64,000 nt of DNA from Nematopogon swammerdamellus (GCA_946902875.1 OX336338.1:7617971-7681970), one strand, 5' to 3'. Numbered from the stretch's first letter, positions 1 through 12,289 are shown. The notes: a model not told the origin generated them from the letters alone. Made by a program: numbers and translations.

Positions 1-23
1 GACGCTCTACAACCGGATAGTCT

Positions 24-158
24 CTTTTTTATGGAAACTGACCCGGTTGGCTACATCACCTAAAAAAATATCCATGACGTCAGCCCATAACATCTTGGTG
101 AACTAGGTGCCATGTCAGTGCCTCCCTTTGGTCGTGCCCTCTACGCTGAATTTGTCTC
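24..158 (-). repeat. SINE family B, 3' part, truncated
   Basis: The segment begins with the reverse complement of an A-rich tail (a T run followed by ATGGAAACTGACCCGG) and then the body that recurs at 18690, 27112, 41553, 42306 and 61268. It lacks the promoter head. The first 23 bases of the window (ACGCTCTACAACCGG) match the inner arm of the palindromic element at 49910-50051, so the window seems to open inside another MITE copy. Confidence 0.7.
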
Positions 159-733
159 CTTCTAAAGCTCGATATTCATTACTTAAAGCCGGGTACTGTA
201 CTCATTTGTTATCAATTCATTCAACTCAGTAGATATATTTCAATATACATCTGTAATATATTACTGGTGAACACAACTTCACCTTGATAAAAAGCAAGTT
301 TAATGCCATCATGCATTCTGTTTTGGTTAACATTTGAGATGTGGGAGTGGACGGACTACGGAGGCGGTGTTGTATATGTGTGTGTGTGTAGGTAAAATTG
401 GTATAAACAGAGAATAACTCGTATTTGTAACTTCAGGTCAATTAGCTACAGATTGTTGTTTTTCGAACACGCGTATAGTAAACAGGCACGAGTAAGTTGA
501 AAAGGTTTCCGCCTGGCGCTCTAAGCGGAGAGTGTTTCTATATAAAAATATTTGCTATTTCGAGAGCTCCATGGAATAATAAAAATATGTGAAAATTATA
601 TACTCCGGCTTAATTAGTGCTCCTATCATAGAAATGCAAATTAAAATTATGACTTTAAAATAGCACTGGTACTCATCTAGAGTACCATAGATATTTTAAT
701 ATATCATTATTTGTGTTTTCACTACAGAAATAA

Positions 734-915
734 GGGCTCGTACCCATACTACGTGACCGATTAAGGAGGGGGGGGGGGGGGTCGAGAAATACCACGATCA
801 GTCACAAAGGGGGGGGGGGGGGGGGGTCTGAGCACATACCACAGTAGGTCACAAGGGGGGGGGGGGGAGGGGGTCAAAAAGAGTAAAATCGGTCACGTAG
901 TATGGATACAAGCCC
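734..915. mobile_element. Short TIR element with three long G runs
   Basis: The ends are inverted repeats of about 28 bp: GGGCTCGTACCCATACTACG on the left and the complement of GGGCTTGTATCCATACTACG on the right, both continuing into TGACCGATT. Between them three runs of 13 to 18 G alternate with short spacers containing GTCAC. No coding capacity. It looks like a non-autonomous DNA transposon (MITE). The interior could fold as G-quadruplex. Confidence 0.65.
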
Positions 916-1340
916 TAGATCAATAAAAAATGCAATGAAAAAGAAATATCTTTATATTTTTGATATTTCCCGGTCAGGTTAAAAATTCTATCGTTAAATT
1001 ATTTATTATAGGTATCTACGAATGAGTAACGTATACATTTGTCAACGGGGCGGTCGAAGTAAAAAGCAGCCACTTTATTTAAGGTCAGTACTGGAGCACC
1101 GAAAGTAGAAAATGTGCCTCTGACTAGGTATTTACAGAACGAGCGTTAAATTTAATCTTTCCAGCTCGCACGCAGGGCCGTTGCCCTGCGTTTCTGTGAA
1201 AAAAAAATGATATAATCAATGTATGTACCTATGTATACCCCAAAACATTTTTAACTCCAGCCTTATATACGTTAGCTGTGTTATTTTCGGAGCGAAATTA
1301 TTGCAGAACAACATAGCAAGGGCGCTGTTATTGTACATAT
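916..1340. other. AT-rich intergenic sequence, nothing recognised
   Basis: No coding frame, no strong repeat match within the window and no RNA gene seen. Confidence 0.4.
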
Positions 1341-1625
1341 TTCCTCTTTTTTAGGGTTCCGTACCTAAAAAGAGGGAAAAAACTGAACCCTTATAGTATA
1401 GGATCACTCTTGTGTCTGTCTGTCAGTCCGTCTGTCACATATTATTTTCTCCGGACCTACTTCATGAAAAATGTTGAAAAAATATGAATATAGGGCCTCT
1501 CTTATTTATTATAGTTTACAGGAAAACCTAAGCGAAAATACTACGTATTAAAGTAATCACAGAAAACGGAATTGTACAGAACCCTCTCCACGCGAGTTCG
1601 ACTCACACTTGATTGCTGTTTTTTC
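1341..1625 (+). repeat. Dispersed GGGTTCCGTA-type repeat
   Basis: It opens with TTTTTTAGGGTTCCGTACC, passes through a CTGTCTGTC-rich stretch and ends with a tRNA-like box (GAGTTCGACTC) before a T run. The same head-to-tail order is seen at 11041-11405, 43445-43840 and, inverted, 23635-24060. Family type not assigned. Confidence 0.6.
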
Positions 1626-1859
1626 CCTAAGTGATGGGTATGAGTATAATCCAGATAAATGTTTCTTCGAAAAATATATTGCTGCACACGTGGGTTTTGA
1701 ACTTGAGACGGGCGCGCTTCAACCATTAGACCAGCCGACACTAAAACATAAGTATCCGCAACACTGCATGATGGATGCACAAAGAGCGAACGCGGCGTAG
1801 CTCGGATGCACTTCATAAATACAACTGAGTGTCGTTGTAGTGCAGTCCGCTTAAAATTT

Positions 1860-2360
1860 TGGATATCAGAGAGAGGAATATCCTGGCCGGATAGCCGGAT
1901 ATCCGGTTGCCGGATATGCCGGGCCAGGACTTCAGGAATCTAGTTAAGTAATTTCATAAGCTTTCGTCTCGTCGCATTGCGTGTTCAGCGGGAGGATGTT
2001 TCTGAACCCGGAAATACGAAGACAAGCACAATGGCGTTTTAACTTTTAACCCCAACTTGGAATTATGTATTTATTGTATTGGAATTAGCTTATGTATTTT
2101 AAGTAATAGATAAATCATTTTGTGAGAATAATATAAAAATGTGCTTTGGCCGGATATTCATAAAAATATTTTAAATAACGATGTAAGTAGCACTGTATAG
2201 TTTGGAAGATGGATTTCGCTTTCATTCACTACAAACTATACACGACAGTACGCAAAAATCGTGTATATATTGTAATCGCAAATGTGGAAAAATGTCATTC
2301 CAAAATATACACGACGTTTTACGCCGCGCCGGATATTAGATCTCTATCCGGCATCTAACC
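1860..2360. repeat. CCGGATAT-rich repeat remnants
   Basis: A palindromic cluster around 1880-1925 (CCTGGCCGG facing CCGGGCCAGG with repeated CCGGATAT inside) recurs in pieces at about 2148 and 2325. Probably decayed transposon sequence. Confidence 0.4.
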
Positions 2361-2940
2361 GGTCATCTACGCATTTTCAACACATGTTTCCGAGCCTCGA
2401 TAGTTCCGCCGCCGCGAGGATACTGTTTGCACGATGCTTTACTCACGCAACATGTACTTTACTCTTGTTTAAACGTATCAGGTTGCTGTATTTCAGCATT
2501 AAGGTGACGTGAGACTGCGTCTGACACGAATTTCAAGAAGTGTACCGCCAATATTACTTACCTGACAGATTCAGTTTTAATATATGTAAAACATATCATG
2601 AATGATAGAAAAAAACAATCACATATGATAGAAAAAAATCATGAACATGCCTCTGAATTTAGTTATAAAAACCTATTTAACGTGGCAACGTGACCAAATC
2701 AAGGCTTTGGAAAAAATATATTTTATTTTTTTATATATATCTAAATGTGTAATTTTTACTATTTGGTTTCGATCTGTAGTTTTGGAATAAAAAATAAAAA
2801 CCAGATTTTTTATTCATTGATTTGAAAGTACTGACAGGGCCTTAAATGTCGACATCATTTGGAGCTGTTATAATGATTTTGATTATTTGTACTGGAGGAT
2901 TGACTGACGCAATGAACAAATACTTATATCCGCAGAGCAT
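2361..2940. other. AT-rich intergenic sequence, nothing recognised
   Basis: Only short stop-limited frames without family resemblance. Confidence 0.35.
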
Positions 2941-3479
2941 TTGAGCGAGGGGTTTACCACTCTGTAATACTGTGTACGATTTCCTTGTAATCTGAATAAA
3001 TCCGTCGTAATACAGGCAAAATTGCAAAATACAATGTAATATAATGAAATCCTTCGAAAACCTGTGTAATACTTTGAAATCTTATAAAAATCCTTAATAT
3101 TATAGTATTTTCAATGAAATAATCTCTCTGATAATATGTACTTTTACAAATATTACATATTCCACATAATACTACGAAATCCTCTGTAGTCTGTCTGTAG
3201 TACAGAAATCCTTTTAATCCTTTGTAATACGCTATAATACTAATAAGTTGTTTAAATTCCTCTGTACTTTTTTCTAATTTGCTTGCAGTTTTCATTCGTA
3301 GATTGTCCAGTACCTCGGCAGTACTGTGAATTATTAGAGTGAAAGTCAAAGTCAACGAATATTCCTCGGAATATTAACAGTAAATAAAAGATAGGAGACT
3401 TCCTTACGACGAAATTAAAATATTATTTTTGTTCCTGGGTACGAAAATAATATTCATGGTGTTTTAATTTCGAGATTAA

Positions 3480-4405
3480 AAAAAAGTGGCTGCCATTTTG
3501 AACTTTTTAGTTACTGGACCGATTGCTTTCAAAATCGATATCTGGGTGTCTGTGTGGGCTCTGAATACGAATCCGTTGTCAAAATAAAAAAAAAGTGGCC
3601 GCCATTTTGAACTTTTTAGTTACTGGACCGATTGCTTTCAAAATCGATATCTGGGTGTCTGTGTGGGCTCTGAATACGAATCCGTTGTCAAAATAAAAAA
3701 AAGTGGCCGCCATTTTGAACTTTTTAGTTACTGGACCGATTGCTTTCAAAATCGATATCTGGGCGTCTGTGTGGACTCTGAATACTAATCTGTAGTCAAA
3801 ATTAAAAAAAGTGGCCGCCATTTTGAACTTTTTAGTTACTGGACCGATTGCTTTAAAAATCGCTATCTGGGTGTCTGTGTGGGCTCTGAATACGAATCCG
3901 TTGTCAAAATGTAAAAAAAGTGGCCGCCATCTTGAACTTTTTAGTTACTGGACCGATTGCTTTCAAAATCGATATCTGGGTGTCTGTGTGGGCTCTGAAT
4001 ACGAATCCGTTGTCAAAATAAAAAAAAGTGGCCGCCATTTTGAACTTTTTAGTTACTGGACCGATTGCTTTCAAAATCGATATCTGGGCGTCTGTGTGGA
4101 CTCTGAATACTAATCTGTAGTCAAAATTAAAAAAAGTGGCCGCCATTTTGAACTTTTTAGTTACTGGACCGATTGCTTTAAAAATCGATATCTGGGCGTC
4201 TCTGTGGACTCTGAATACGAATCTGTTGTCAAAATTTTAAAAAAGGGGCCGCCATTTTGAACTTTTAGTTACTGGACCGATTGTTTTCGAAATAGATATC
4301 TGGGTGTCTGTGTGGGCACTGAATACGAATCTGTAGTAAAATTTTAAAAAAGGGGCCGCCATTTTGATCTTTTTAGTTCCCGGACCGATTGCTTTCAAAA
4401 TCGAT
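3480..4405 (+). repeat. 109-bp tandem array, left arm
   Basis: About eight to nine units, each containing GGCCGCCATTTTGAAC, TACTGGACCGATTGC and GTGTGGGCTCTGAATACGAA. Outer units are nearly identical and the unit nearest the centre is the most diverged. Confidence 0.9.
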
Positions 4406-4449
4406 ATGATATTTTTTTAATGTTCACTACATATTGCTATTACAGGATA

Positions 4450-7150
4450 TCGTTTTTGAAATTAATCGGTCCAGTAACTAATAAGTTCAAAATGGCGGCC
4501 ACTTTTTTTAAATTTTGACAACGGATTCGTATTCAGAGCCCACACAGACACCCAGATATCGATTTTGAAAGCAATCGGTCCAGTAACTAAAAGTTCAAAA
4601 TGGCGGCCACTTTTTTTTTAATTTGACTACAGATTCGTATTCAGAGCCCACACAGACACCCAGATATCGATTTTGATAGTAATCGGTCCAGTAACTAAAA
4701 AGTTCAAAATGGCGGCCACTTTTTTTTAATTCTGACAACGGATTCGTATTCAGAGCCCACACAGACACCCAGATATCGATTTTGAAAGCAATCGGTCCAG
4801 TAACTAAAAAGTTCAAAATAGCGGCCACTTTTTTTAAATTCTGACAACGGATTCGTATTCAGAGCCCACACAGACACCCAGCCAGATATCGATTTTGAAA
4901 GCAATCGGTCCAGTAACTAAAAAGATCAAAATGGCGGCCACTTTTTTTAAATTCTGACAACGGATTCGTATTCAGAGCCCACACAGACACCCAGATATCG
5001 ATTTTGAAAGCAATCGGTCCAGTAACTAAAAAGTACAAAATAGCGGCCACTTTTTTTTAAATTTTGACAACGGATTCGTATTCAGAGCCCACACAGACAC
5101 CCAGATATCGATTTTGAAAGCAATCGGTCCAGTAACTAAAAAGTTCAAAATGGCGGCCACTTTTTTTTTAATTTGACTACAGATTCGTATTCAGAGCCCA
5201 CACAGACACCCAGATATCAATTTTGAAAGCAATCGGTCCAGTAACTAAAAAGTTCAAAATGGCGGCCACTTTTTTTTAATTCTGACAACGGATTCGTATT
5301 CAGAGCCCACACAGACACCCAGATATCGATTTTGAAAGCAATCGGTCCAGTAACTAAAAAGTTCAAAATAGCGGCCACTTTTTTTAAATTCTGACAACGG
5401 ATTCGTACTCAGAGCCCACACAGACACCCAGCCAGATATCGATTTTGAAAGCAATCGGTCCAGTAACTAAAAAGATCAAAATGGCGGCCACTTTTTTTAA
5501 ATTCTGACAACGGATTCGTATTCAGAGCCCACACAGACACCCAGATATCGATTTTGAAAGCAATCGGTCCAGTAACTAAAAAGTACAAAATAGCGGCCAC
5601 TTTTTTTAAATTTTGACAACGGATTCGTATTCAGAGCCCACACAGACACCCAGATATCGATTTTGAAAGCAATCGGTCCAGTAACTAAAAAGTTCAAAAT
5701 GGCGGCCACTTTTTTTTTAATTTGACTACAGATTCGTATTCAGAGCTCACACAGACACCCAGATATCAATTTTGAAAGCAATCGGTCCAGTAACTAAAAA
5801 GTTCAAAATGGCGGCCACTTTTTTTTAATTCTGACAACGGATTCGTATTCAGAGCCCACACAGACACCCAGATATCGATTTTGAAAGCAATCGGTCCAGT
5901 AACTAAAAAGTTCAAAATAGCGGCCACTTTTTTTAAATTATGACAACGGATTCGTATTCAGAGCCCACACAGACACCCAGCCAGATATCGATTTTGAAAG
6001 CAATCGGTCCAGTAACTAAAAAGATCAAAATGGCGGCCACTTTTTTTAAATTCTGACAACGGATTCGTATTCAGAGCCCACACAGACACCCAGATATCGA
6101 TTTTGAAAGCAATCGGTCCAGTAACTAAAAAGTACAAAATAGCGGCCACTTTTTTTAAATTTTGACAACGGATTCGTATTCAGAGCCCACACAGACACCC
6201 AGATATCGATTTTGAAAGCAATCGGTCCAGTAACTAAAAAGTTCAAAATGGCGGCCAATTTTTTTAAATTTTGACAACGGATTCGTATTCAGAGCCCACA
6301 TAGACACCCAGATATCGATTTTGAAAGCAATCGGTCCAGTAACTAAAAAGTTCAGAATGGCGGCCACTTTTTTTAAATTCTGACAACGGATTCGTATTCA
6401 GAGCCCACACAGACACCCAGATATCGATTTTGAAAGCAATCGGTCCAGTAACTAAAAAGTTCAAAATGGCGGCCAATTTTTTTAAATTTTGACAGCGGAT
6501 TCGTATTCAGAGCCCACACAGACACCCAGTTATCGATTTTGAAAGCAATCGGTCCAGTACCTAAAAAGTTCAAAATGGCGGCCAATTTTTTTTAAATTTT
6601 GACAACGGATTCGTATTCAGAGCCCACACAGACACCCAGATATCGATTTTGAAAGCAAATGGTACAGTAACTAAAAAGTTCAGAATGGCGGCCAATTTTT
6701 TTAAATTCTGACAACGGATTCGTATTCAGAGCCCACACAGACACCCAGATATCGATTTTGAAAGCAATCGGTCGAGTAACTAAAAAGTTCAAAATGGCGG
6801 CCAATTTTTTTAAATTTTGACAACGGATTCGTATTCAGAGCCCACACAGACACCCAGATATCGATTTTGATAGTAATCGGTCCAGTAACTAAAAAGTTCA
6901 CAATGGCGGCCAATTTTTTTAAATTTTGACAGCGGATTCGTATTCAAAACCCACACAGACACCCAGTTATCGATTTTGAAAGCAATCGGTCCAGTACCTA
7001 AAAAGTTCAAAATGGCGGCCAGTTTTTTTTAATTTTGACAACGGATTCGTATTCAGAGCCCATCAGCCCACACAGACACCCAGGTATCGATTTTGAAAGC
7101 AATTGGTCCAGTAACTAAAAAGTTCGAAATGGCGGCCACTTTTTTTAAAT
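4450..7150 (-). repeat. 109-bp tandem array, right arm (inverted)
   Basis: About 24 to 25 units of the same repeat in reverse orientation (GCAATCGGTCCAGTAAC, TTCAAAATGGCGGCCA). The arm is about three times the length of the left arm, so the two arms have changed length independently. The unit is 109 bp, not a multiple of three, so the open frames that run across it are by-products of periodicity. Confidence 0.92.
4595..6245 (-). repeat. 550-bp higher-order repeat inside the right arm
   Basis: Marker variants recur every 549-550 bp: an inserted 4 bp giving CACCCAGCCAGATATC at about 4877, 5427 and 5977, a TTTGACTACAGATTCG variant at about 4623, 5173 and 5722, and GTACAAAATAGCGGCC at about 5032, 5582 and 6131. 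Five 109-bp units therefore make one higher-order unit, present in about three copies. Confidence 0.85.
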
Positions 7151-7895
7151 CGCGAAATTAAAACACCATGAACATTATCAAACCGGAAAAAAAGATTGTC
7201 GTAAGGAAGTCTCCAATCTTTTACTCTGTTCCTCGAAGTTTAGGTAAATAAGCCCTACTTATTCCTATCACTGATTATATTAGTACAACTTTTCAAAAAT
7301 ATTAAAACAACAGTCTGGTTTAATTTTTCAATATTTTTTTTTGCATTCAAACAATAATATTCGTTCAGTATAAACTATTTGAAATAATATTACAAATAAC
7401 AATTTTAAAATTCGCAAATATACCACACCATCATCGTCCGTCAGACTTATAAAAGTTTAGCTTTCACCTTTTTGGTACGAAACTCAATAATATGTGTTGT
7501 CTCGCCTCGTCTTAGGTCAAGTCAAATACAAAAAAAAAATACATGAAATCTAAAGATATCCTAACTTGCTGAAAATATAGCGTAATATAATGTAATATAT
7601 CGTATTTTACATTACTAGCAAATAATATTGTGTAGTACATGAATACTACAATATTACTAGATATCTATTTATTATTGTAGTACACTTGTAATAACATGTA
7701 ATCCACTATATTCCAGTGTAATCATCTGTATTCCACTTTGTAGTACATTTAATACTATGTAGTACAGGAATAATACAATACATTTTAAACAACTATGAAT
7801 TATTCTTTAGTATTTGTAGTACACTTGTAATCCATTGTAATCCAAGTTCACCGACAACCTGTGTACAATTTATTTCGGAGTGGCTAACCCCTCGC

Positions 7896-8310
7896 ATTTG
7901 AGTGGGTTAGAGGGGAAAAGAAAAGGAGGGGTGGTCCTCGCGCCTCAAGTAAGCACCGATTAACTTAGATAGATAGATAGATAGAAAATGCTTTATTGCT
8001 CATCAGCAATAGGTGCATTAGAAAGTTTACATAAGGTACAAAGGCGGACTTATCCCTGGCAGAAATTTCTTACAGTCAACCTTTGGATACTTGAGATTCG
8101 ATTAATATAGTGGAATGTAAGTAGCTAGGTAGTAGCAAAAGAGTTGGAGAATTGAAGATAAAATAATAATAAGAATACCTAATTAAAATTAATAACCTAC
8201 TTCATACTTAGGTAGGCACGAGATCACATGACTAAGTCAGTACAGACGTTCAGCCGCAGTAGAAGCACGTCTGAGTAGACTACTTTTATCTTAGTGCGGA
8301 CTAAAATGTC
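7896..8310 (-). repeat. Probable LINE 3' end with GATA microsatellite
   Basis: A (GATA)n tract at about 7968-7984 adjoins a segment whose complement ends in a TGAGCAATAAAGCATTTTC-type tail, as expected for the 3' end of a retroposon inserted on the - strand. No coding frame remains. Confidence 0.4.
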
Positions 8311-8895
8311 GCTAATGAAATGGTCCTCGTGGTTTCAGTACCTACAAGTTCGATAGTACCGTTTCCATGGCACTTCCAGCTACTCCTTATTCCGTGTCTA
8401 CATCCATACAACAGTGTTCTCCGCGCGCTAGACCGTCGACAAGGAAACTGGAGAGAGAGAGAAAGGCAGCACAATAAGAAGTTAAACTCTTTGAAAGGAT
8501 TCAAGCCAGTCAACAATTTTGTAATCCGTTTATACGAGTACAATGAGTATTTCATTCGTCTGTGGTCTCAGACGCGTACGGCAACACCGCTGTTGTTGTC
8601 ATAGTTGCGTGATATTGCCTACACCAAGCTGTCGGGAATAGCCGGGATATAGTGTATAATATATCTACTCGCGTTGTCCGTCCAGCTCCACAGAACGGAC
8701 CGGACAAGAGCAGCATCACGACACGATTAGGTATAAGGTAGCCGAAGAATCTATATTTTCAATATAACTCAAATCACGGAAGCACCAGTGACGGATTAGA
8801 CATATAGCAGGAGTACCAAATGCTCCGCGTCTCCGGAGGCCCAGCGCTTGTTCAGAATAAATATCAGAATTTATATATCTGCACGCTCAGCGAGC
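8311..8895. other. Intergenic sequence, nothing recognised
   Basis: Open frames of 84 to 94 codons exist on both strands at 8301-8604 but resemble no known family and overlap each other. No other feature seen. Confidence 0.3.
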
Positions 8896-8902
8896 CGATC
8901 GA

Positions 8903-8958
8903 GAGGGGGGGGGGGGGGGGGGGGATTTGTGCATGATTGCCCCCCCCCCCCCCCTCCC
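8903..8958. repeat. Facing poly-G and poly-C tracts
   Basis: About 20 G, then 17 mixed bases (ATTTGTGCATGATTG), then about 15 C. The two runs can pair as a hairpin or form separate G4/i-motif structures. Confidence 0.85.
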
Positions 8959-8959
8959 T

Positions 8960-10500
8960 CTGGTCTGTCTGAGATAGGAGCACTCCTCGACCCTCGTATT
9001 TTTACGCGGAAAAGGGAAGACGTCCTTTCAATTAAAATAAAATGAGGAAAAGTTAATGTTGGCTGTGATCGTTATAGTGGCGTGAAGACAGCCCCCCGCG
9101 CCTCGCGCGGGGGGCATAATATAAATCGTAATACATACGTTGAAATATTTCGCCACTGCATAGCTCTTTGATAATTGTGCGTGATGAGATGATATTTGGC
9201 AAATGCACTTTCTAGACATTTTTTAATGTACTAGTGAAAACTGCGAGGCGATAGAAGCAACGGTTTAAACGTGATGCCCATACAAACAGACAGACATTCA
9301 TACAAAAGAGCAGTGAAGGAATTTTGCGAAAATTTCTTTATTACAGACGCACCCCCTTATAGTTTTAAAATGTGCGGTGATGGTTATTGATCATATATCA
9401 AAGGCTTAATCCGGCACTGGGAACCGCTCGTGTTTCGTTCGTAAGATAAGTGGACATGAAATTCGGAATGAGGAAGAGTGCTATGCACCCCGAGGCGGGT
9501 ATCGATTTCATACAACTCAAGGCAAGGAGTTTACTGTATACCCACGAGCTGCTACGATATAAATACATCCGAATATAGAGGTAAGGTTCACAGATTTCGC
9601 CAGCACGGCTGTCTCCGTGAAAGCAGCGCGTATTCGGAGTCGGTGTCGGCGTCGAGTGCGTACGATCACGCAAAGCCGATCCGACCGCTTGGTCGCTAAA
9701 TATGAAATTATGTAATCAATAACCTTAGTAGACACATTCAACGTACCCTCGGACGTTTCGGCGCGCACCGATCAGACACTAAATAAATACACACGCAAGG
9801 TCGGAGTGTTTTGTTTATTGCAAGTTCCCACGCACGCCGTGTCGTCGTCGTCGACCATGGAAAAAAAATCTACATCGGTACCAAACATAGATGTTTGGTA
9901 CCAAATTTGGTTCTCTATGGAACCCAATGATCTGCAAAATTAGATGCAACTACCTTAATTTATTACAGTAAAAAGCTACGCAGACGATCACTAAAACATT
10001 TCCCCATAATGAAGTACCGCATAACAAATATATGAAGGCCAGAGAAAAGATTTAGTCAGCAGGTTAAAGACGGATAGGATGAACCTGTTATTTGTTATTC
10101 ATTTCATTATGCACTATGTACAAAATTCACTCTCAATGAACTGTCAAGAGGTTATAAAATTATTTAAAACTTCTCTCACATTATGGAACATTTAAGTAAT
10201 GTTTTGAAATTTCTCAACTTCAGCATGGGGATGACAACCGAATAAAGCTAAAGCCCCAAACTTAAAATAATAAATACACCTATGTAACTACTTATTGCTA
10301 AATAAATATGTGAAGGTATCTCATAATATTATATCCTGGAAATAGGCATAGATATAGGGCTCGAACGTAGGTATGCAGGTTCAGACGCGAGGAGATTGTG
10401 GACAGCTGATCGCTGATACATAAAACAATTTTAATATTTTGTTTGCTTTCTCTACTCTACCTAACTAACTGCGCCCTTCAGTTAATAATTAGCGTAAGTG
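8960..10500. other. Intergenic sequence, mostly unassigned
   Basis: Contains GC-rich short palindromes (for example CCCCCCGCGCCTCGCGCGGGG near 9090). No gene or recognised repeat was identified. Confidence 0.3.
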
Positions 10501-10504
10501 ATTT

Positions 10505-10612
10505 CAATCGACTGACCCCCGCCCCGCCCCCCCCCCCCCCCCCCCCCCGCTGAATAAACTACATCGCGCGCTAGTTTATAATACACGCACACACACACAC
10601 ACACACACACCT
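10505..10612. repeat. Long C run followed by (CA)n microsatellite
   Basis: A run of more than 20 C at about 10527-10548 is followed by about 12 CA units at 10585-10610. Confidence 0.85.
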
Positions 10613-11040
10613 GCTCTAACCATGCGTTCGCTATGTACAAACTGGTATATAAGCATATCGGGTCACTCATATTCAAACTACAGTGTACCTACATAGTTGA
10701 TGAAGTTTACTCAGAAAAAGCACAGTTCAGTAGCCACTTTTAACTAAGTATTGGTCTGCATTGTTTTTATTTTGAGATCATTCATTTCATTATACACCTT
10801 ATTGCCTTATTGCTTATTTAAAGAAATATGAGGAAATTGTCAAATGTTTTCACTTTAGAATGAAAAGTCGGTGAATGCATATAGCAGTTAGGTGTGTGTA
10901 TTGGAATAAATAAAATGGATATTACGTAACCCTAGAACAGGCTTTAATTATACGAGTACCAGCAAGGTACTACCTTGGTGGAATTTTTGTTTGATATGCA
11001 AATAGATAATTTGGAACATAAAACCCACCAAAAATACTTT

Positions 11041-11405
11041 TTTAGGGTTCTGTATCCACACGGTAGCCCATTACTACCTACGTTGTCTGTCTGTCTGTTC
11101 GTTCGTTCGTTCGTTCGAGGGCTGTATCTTTTGCACCGTAATAGGTAGCCGGTTAATTTTTTCACAAATTATGTGTTATTATGGCGGATGTGCCAACAAA
11201 TAATAAAAGAAAATTAAGTGCTTTTCATACAATAAACGTGCTATGAATCGATTAGTCAGGCTACTGAATAATAGATGGCACCACAGGTTTTTACATTTTA
11301 CATTGTAGAAAGACACAAGATAGACGGATATTTGACAGGTATGGTATAGCGGATCTACGGAACCCTCCGTGCGCGAGTAAAGTTCGCACTTGACCGATTT
11401 TTTTA
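11041..11405 (+). repeat. Dispersed GGGTTCCGTA-type repeat, near full length
   Basis: It runs from TTTTTTAGGGTTCTGTATCC through CTGTCTGTCTGTTCGTTCG and GAGGGCTGTATC to GTGCGCGAGTAAAGTTCGCAC and a T run. The order of parts is the same as at 43445-43840. Confidence 0.65.
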
Positions 11406-11557
11406 GTTTCACGCTTGGAACCCATTTCGTCGTCTATTTCGGATTCTCACGAAAACGCACGTGGTTAAAACGAAACCTTACGAAACGCATCTACTAAATA
11501 AAAATATAATGCATTGCTGCAACAACGTTACCAGTTAATAAATTCCAGCACACTCAC

Positions 11558-11885
11558 ATTGCCACATATTTACTCCTCGCAGCGCCGAGACTTCACTCAA
11601 CTGCACTTCAACCCCTCACTTTAGAATCCGCGACAAAATTTTTACGATAAATCCGCGCGAGAGAGGTCGAAAGCGGAGAACCGAAGAAGCTTTCAGGGGG
11701 CGAAGTGGGGGTTACCAGGTTTGGGGGAACAAGGGAGGCGGCGCGGCGCGGGGGGCGGAAGCGCGACTCCGGACGTTGCACCGCTGCAGATCCTAGCTCG
11801 CGACTAAACCGACCTGCACCCAGCCTCACCCGCTGAGCTGGGAGCCACTTACAGTAGGTACGGGGCGACTTACACCTCCCCACTC
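11558..11885 (-). promoter_or_regulatory. Candidate GC-rich first exon of a leftward gene
   Basis: On the - strand this is a CpG-rich stretch of 5'UTR character. It ends with ATATGTGGCAAT followed directly by a consensus donor GTGAGTG (donor at 11557-11556). That would give a first exon coding Met-Trp-Gln and one base of the next codon. No downstream exon was recognised in 1-11 kb, so this is inference from base composition and one splice signal. Confidence 0.3.
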
Positions 11886-12210
11886 ACGCCTCATCACTAC
11901 ACACTGATGAATCATTACAAACTTCGGCCGACCAAATGTTGCAGCGCATTCATTATGCAAGAGTAGGTGTACGGACCAGTTCACCTTTTTTAGGGTTCCG
12001 TAACTCAAAAAACACGGCTCATCTCGCTGGGGCGAGCGAGATGAGCAGGATGTCGAGACATGCACGCCAGCGGAGTATTGGCGGGCGGGGGCGCAGAGTG
12101 TTTGCTGCATTTTACATATTCACGTTCGTGGTCGCTCTTCTCGAAGATAATGGAAACTCAGTAGTGTTACCGCTATCACGCGTTTTCACTTCAGTTTATC
12201 CTACCTACCT

Positions 12211-12232
12211 AACCTAACCTAACATATAACCT
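12211..12232. repeat. Short CCTAA repeat
   Basis: Three to four CCTAA units, the complement of the insect telomere unit TTAGG. Too short to claim telomeric origin. Confidence 0.5.
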
Positions 12233-12289
12233 TAACTACTAATGTGACCTAACGTAATCTAACAAAATGATATCTTTAACGAGTCTTGG

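Larger units (their letters stand above)
2943..7895. mobile_element. Large foldback-type element with tandem-repeat arms
   Basis: The outermost matching ends are GCGAGGGGTTTACCACTC near 2945 and the complement of GCGAGGGGTTAGCCACTC near 7878-7895. Further in, GGAGACTTCCTTACGAC and TTCATGGTGTTTTAATTTCG near 3390-3470 are mirrored by their complements at about 7150-7225. Inside these lie two oppositely oriented arrays of a 109-bp unit, with a turning point near 4405-4450. Degenerate TGTAATAC/GTAGTAC-rich DNA lies between the outer and inner ends on both sides. This layout, long terminal inverted repeats built of tandem subrepeats, is that of Foldback transposons. No transposase frame was found. 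Confidence 0.75.

Noticed and set aside
3579..7010. More than a dozen overlapping frames of 63-100 codons starting MAAILNFLVTGPI
   Set aside because: They are translations of a 109-bp tandem repeat. The unit is not a multiple of three, the frames occur on both strands in the two arms, and they end wherever the unit accumulates changes. No splice or promoter evidence.
2943..7895. CRISPR-like or satellite array
   Set aside because: The units are contiguous with no unique spacers, 109 bp long and inverted midway. The layout is that of foldback transposon arms.
12211..12232. Interstitial telomere
   Set aside because: Only three to four CCTAA units. A tract this short is expected by chance in AT-rich DNA.
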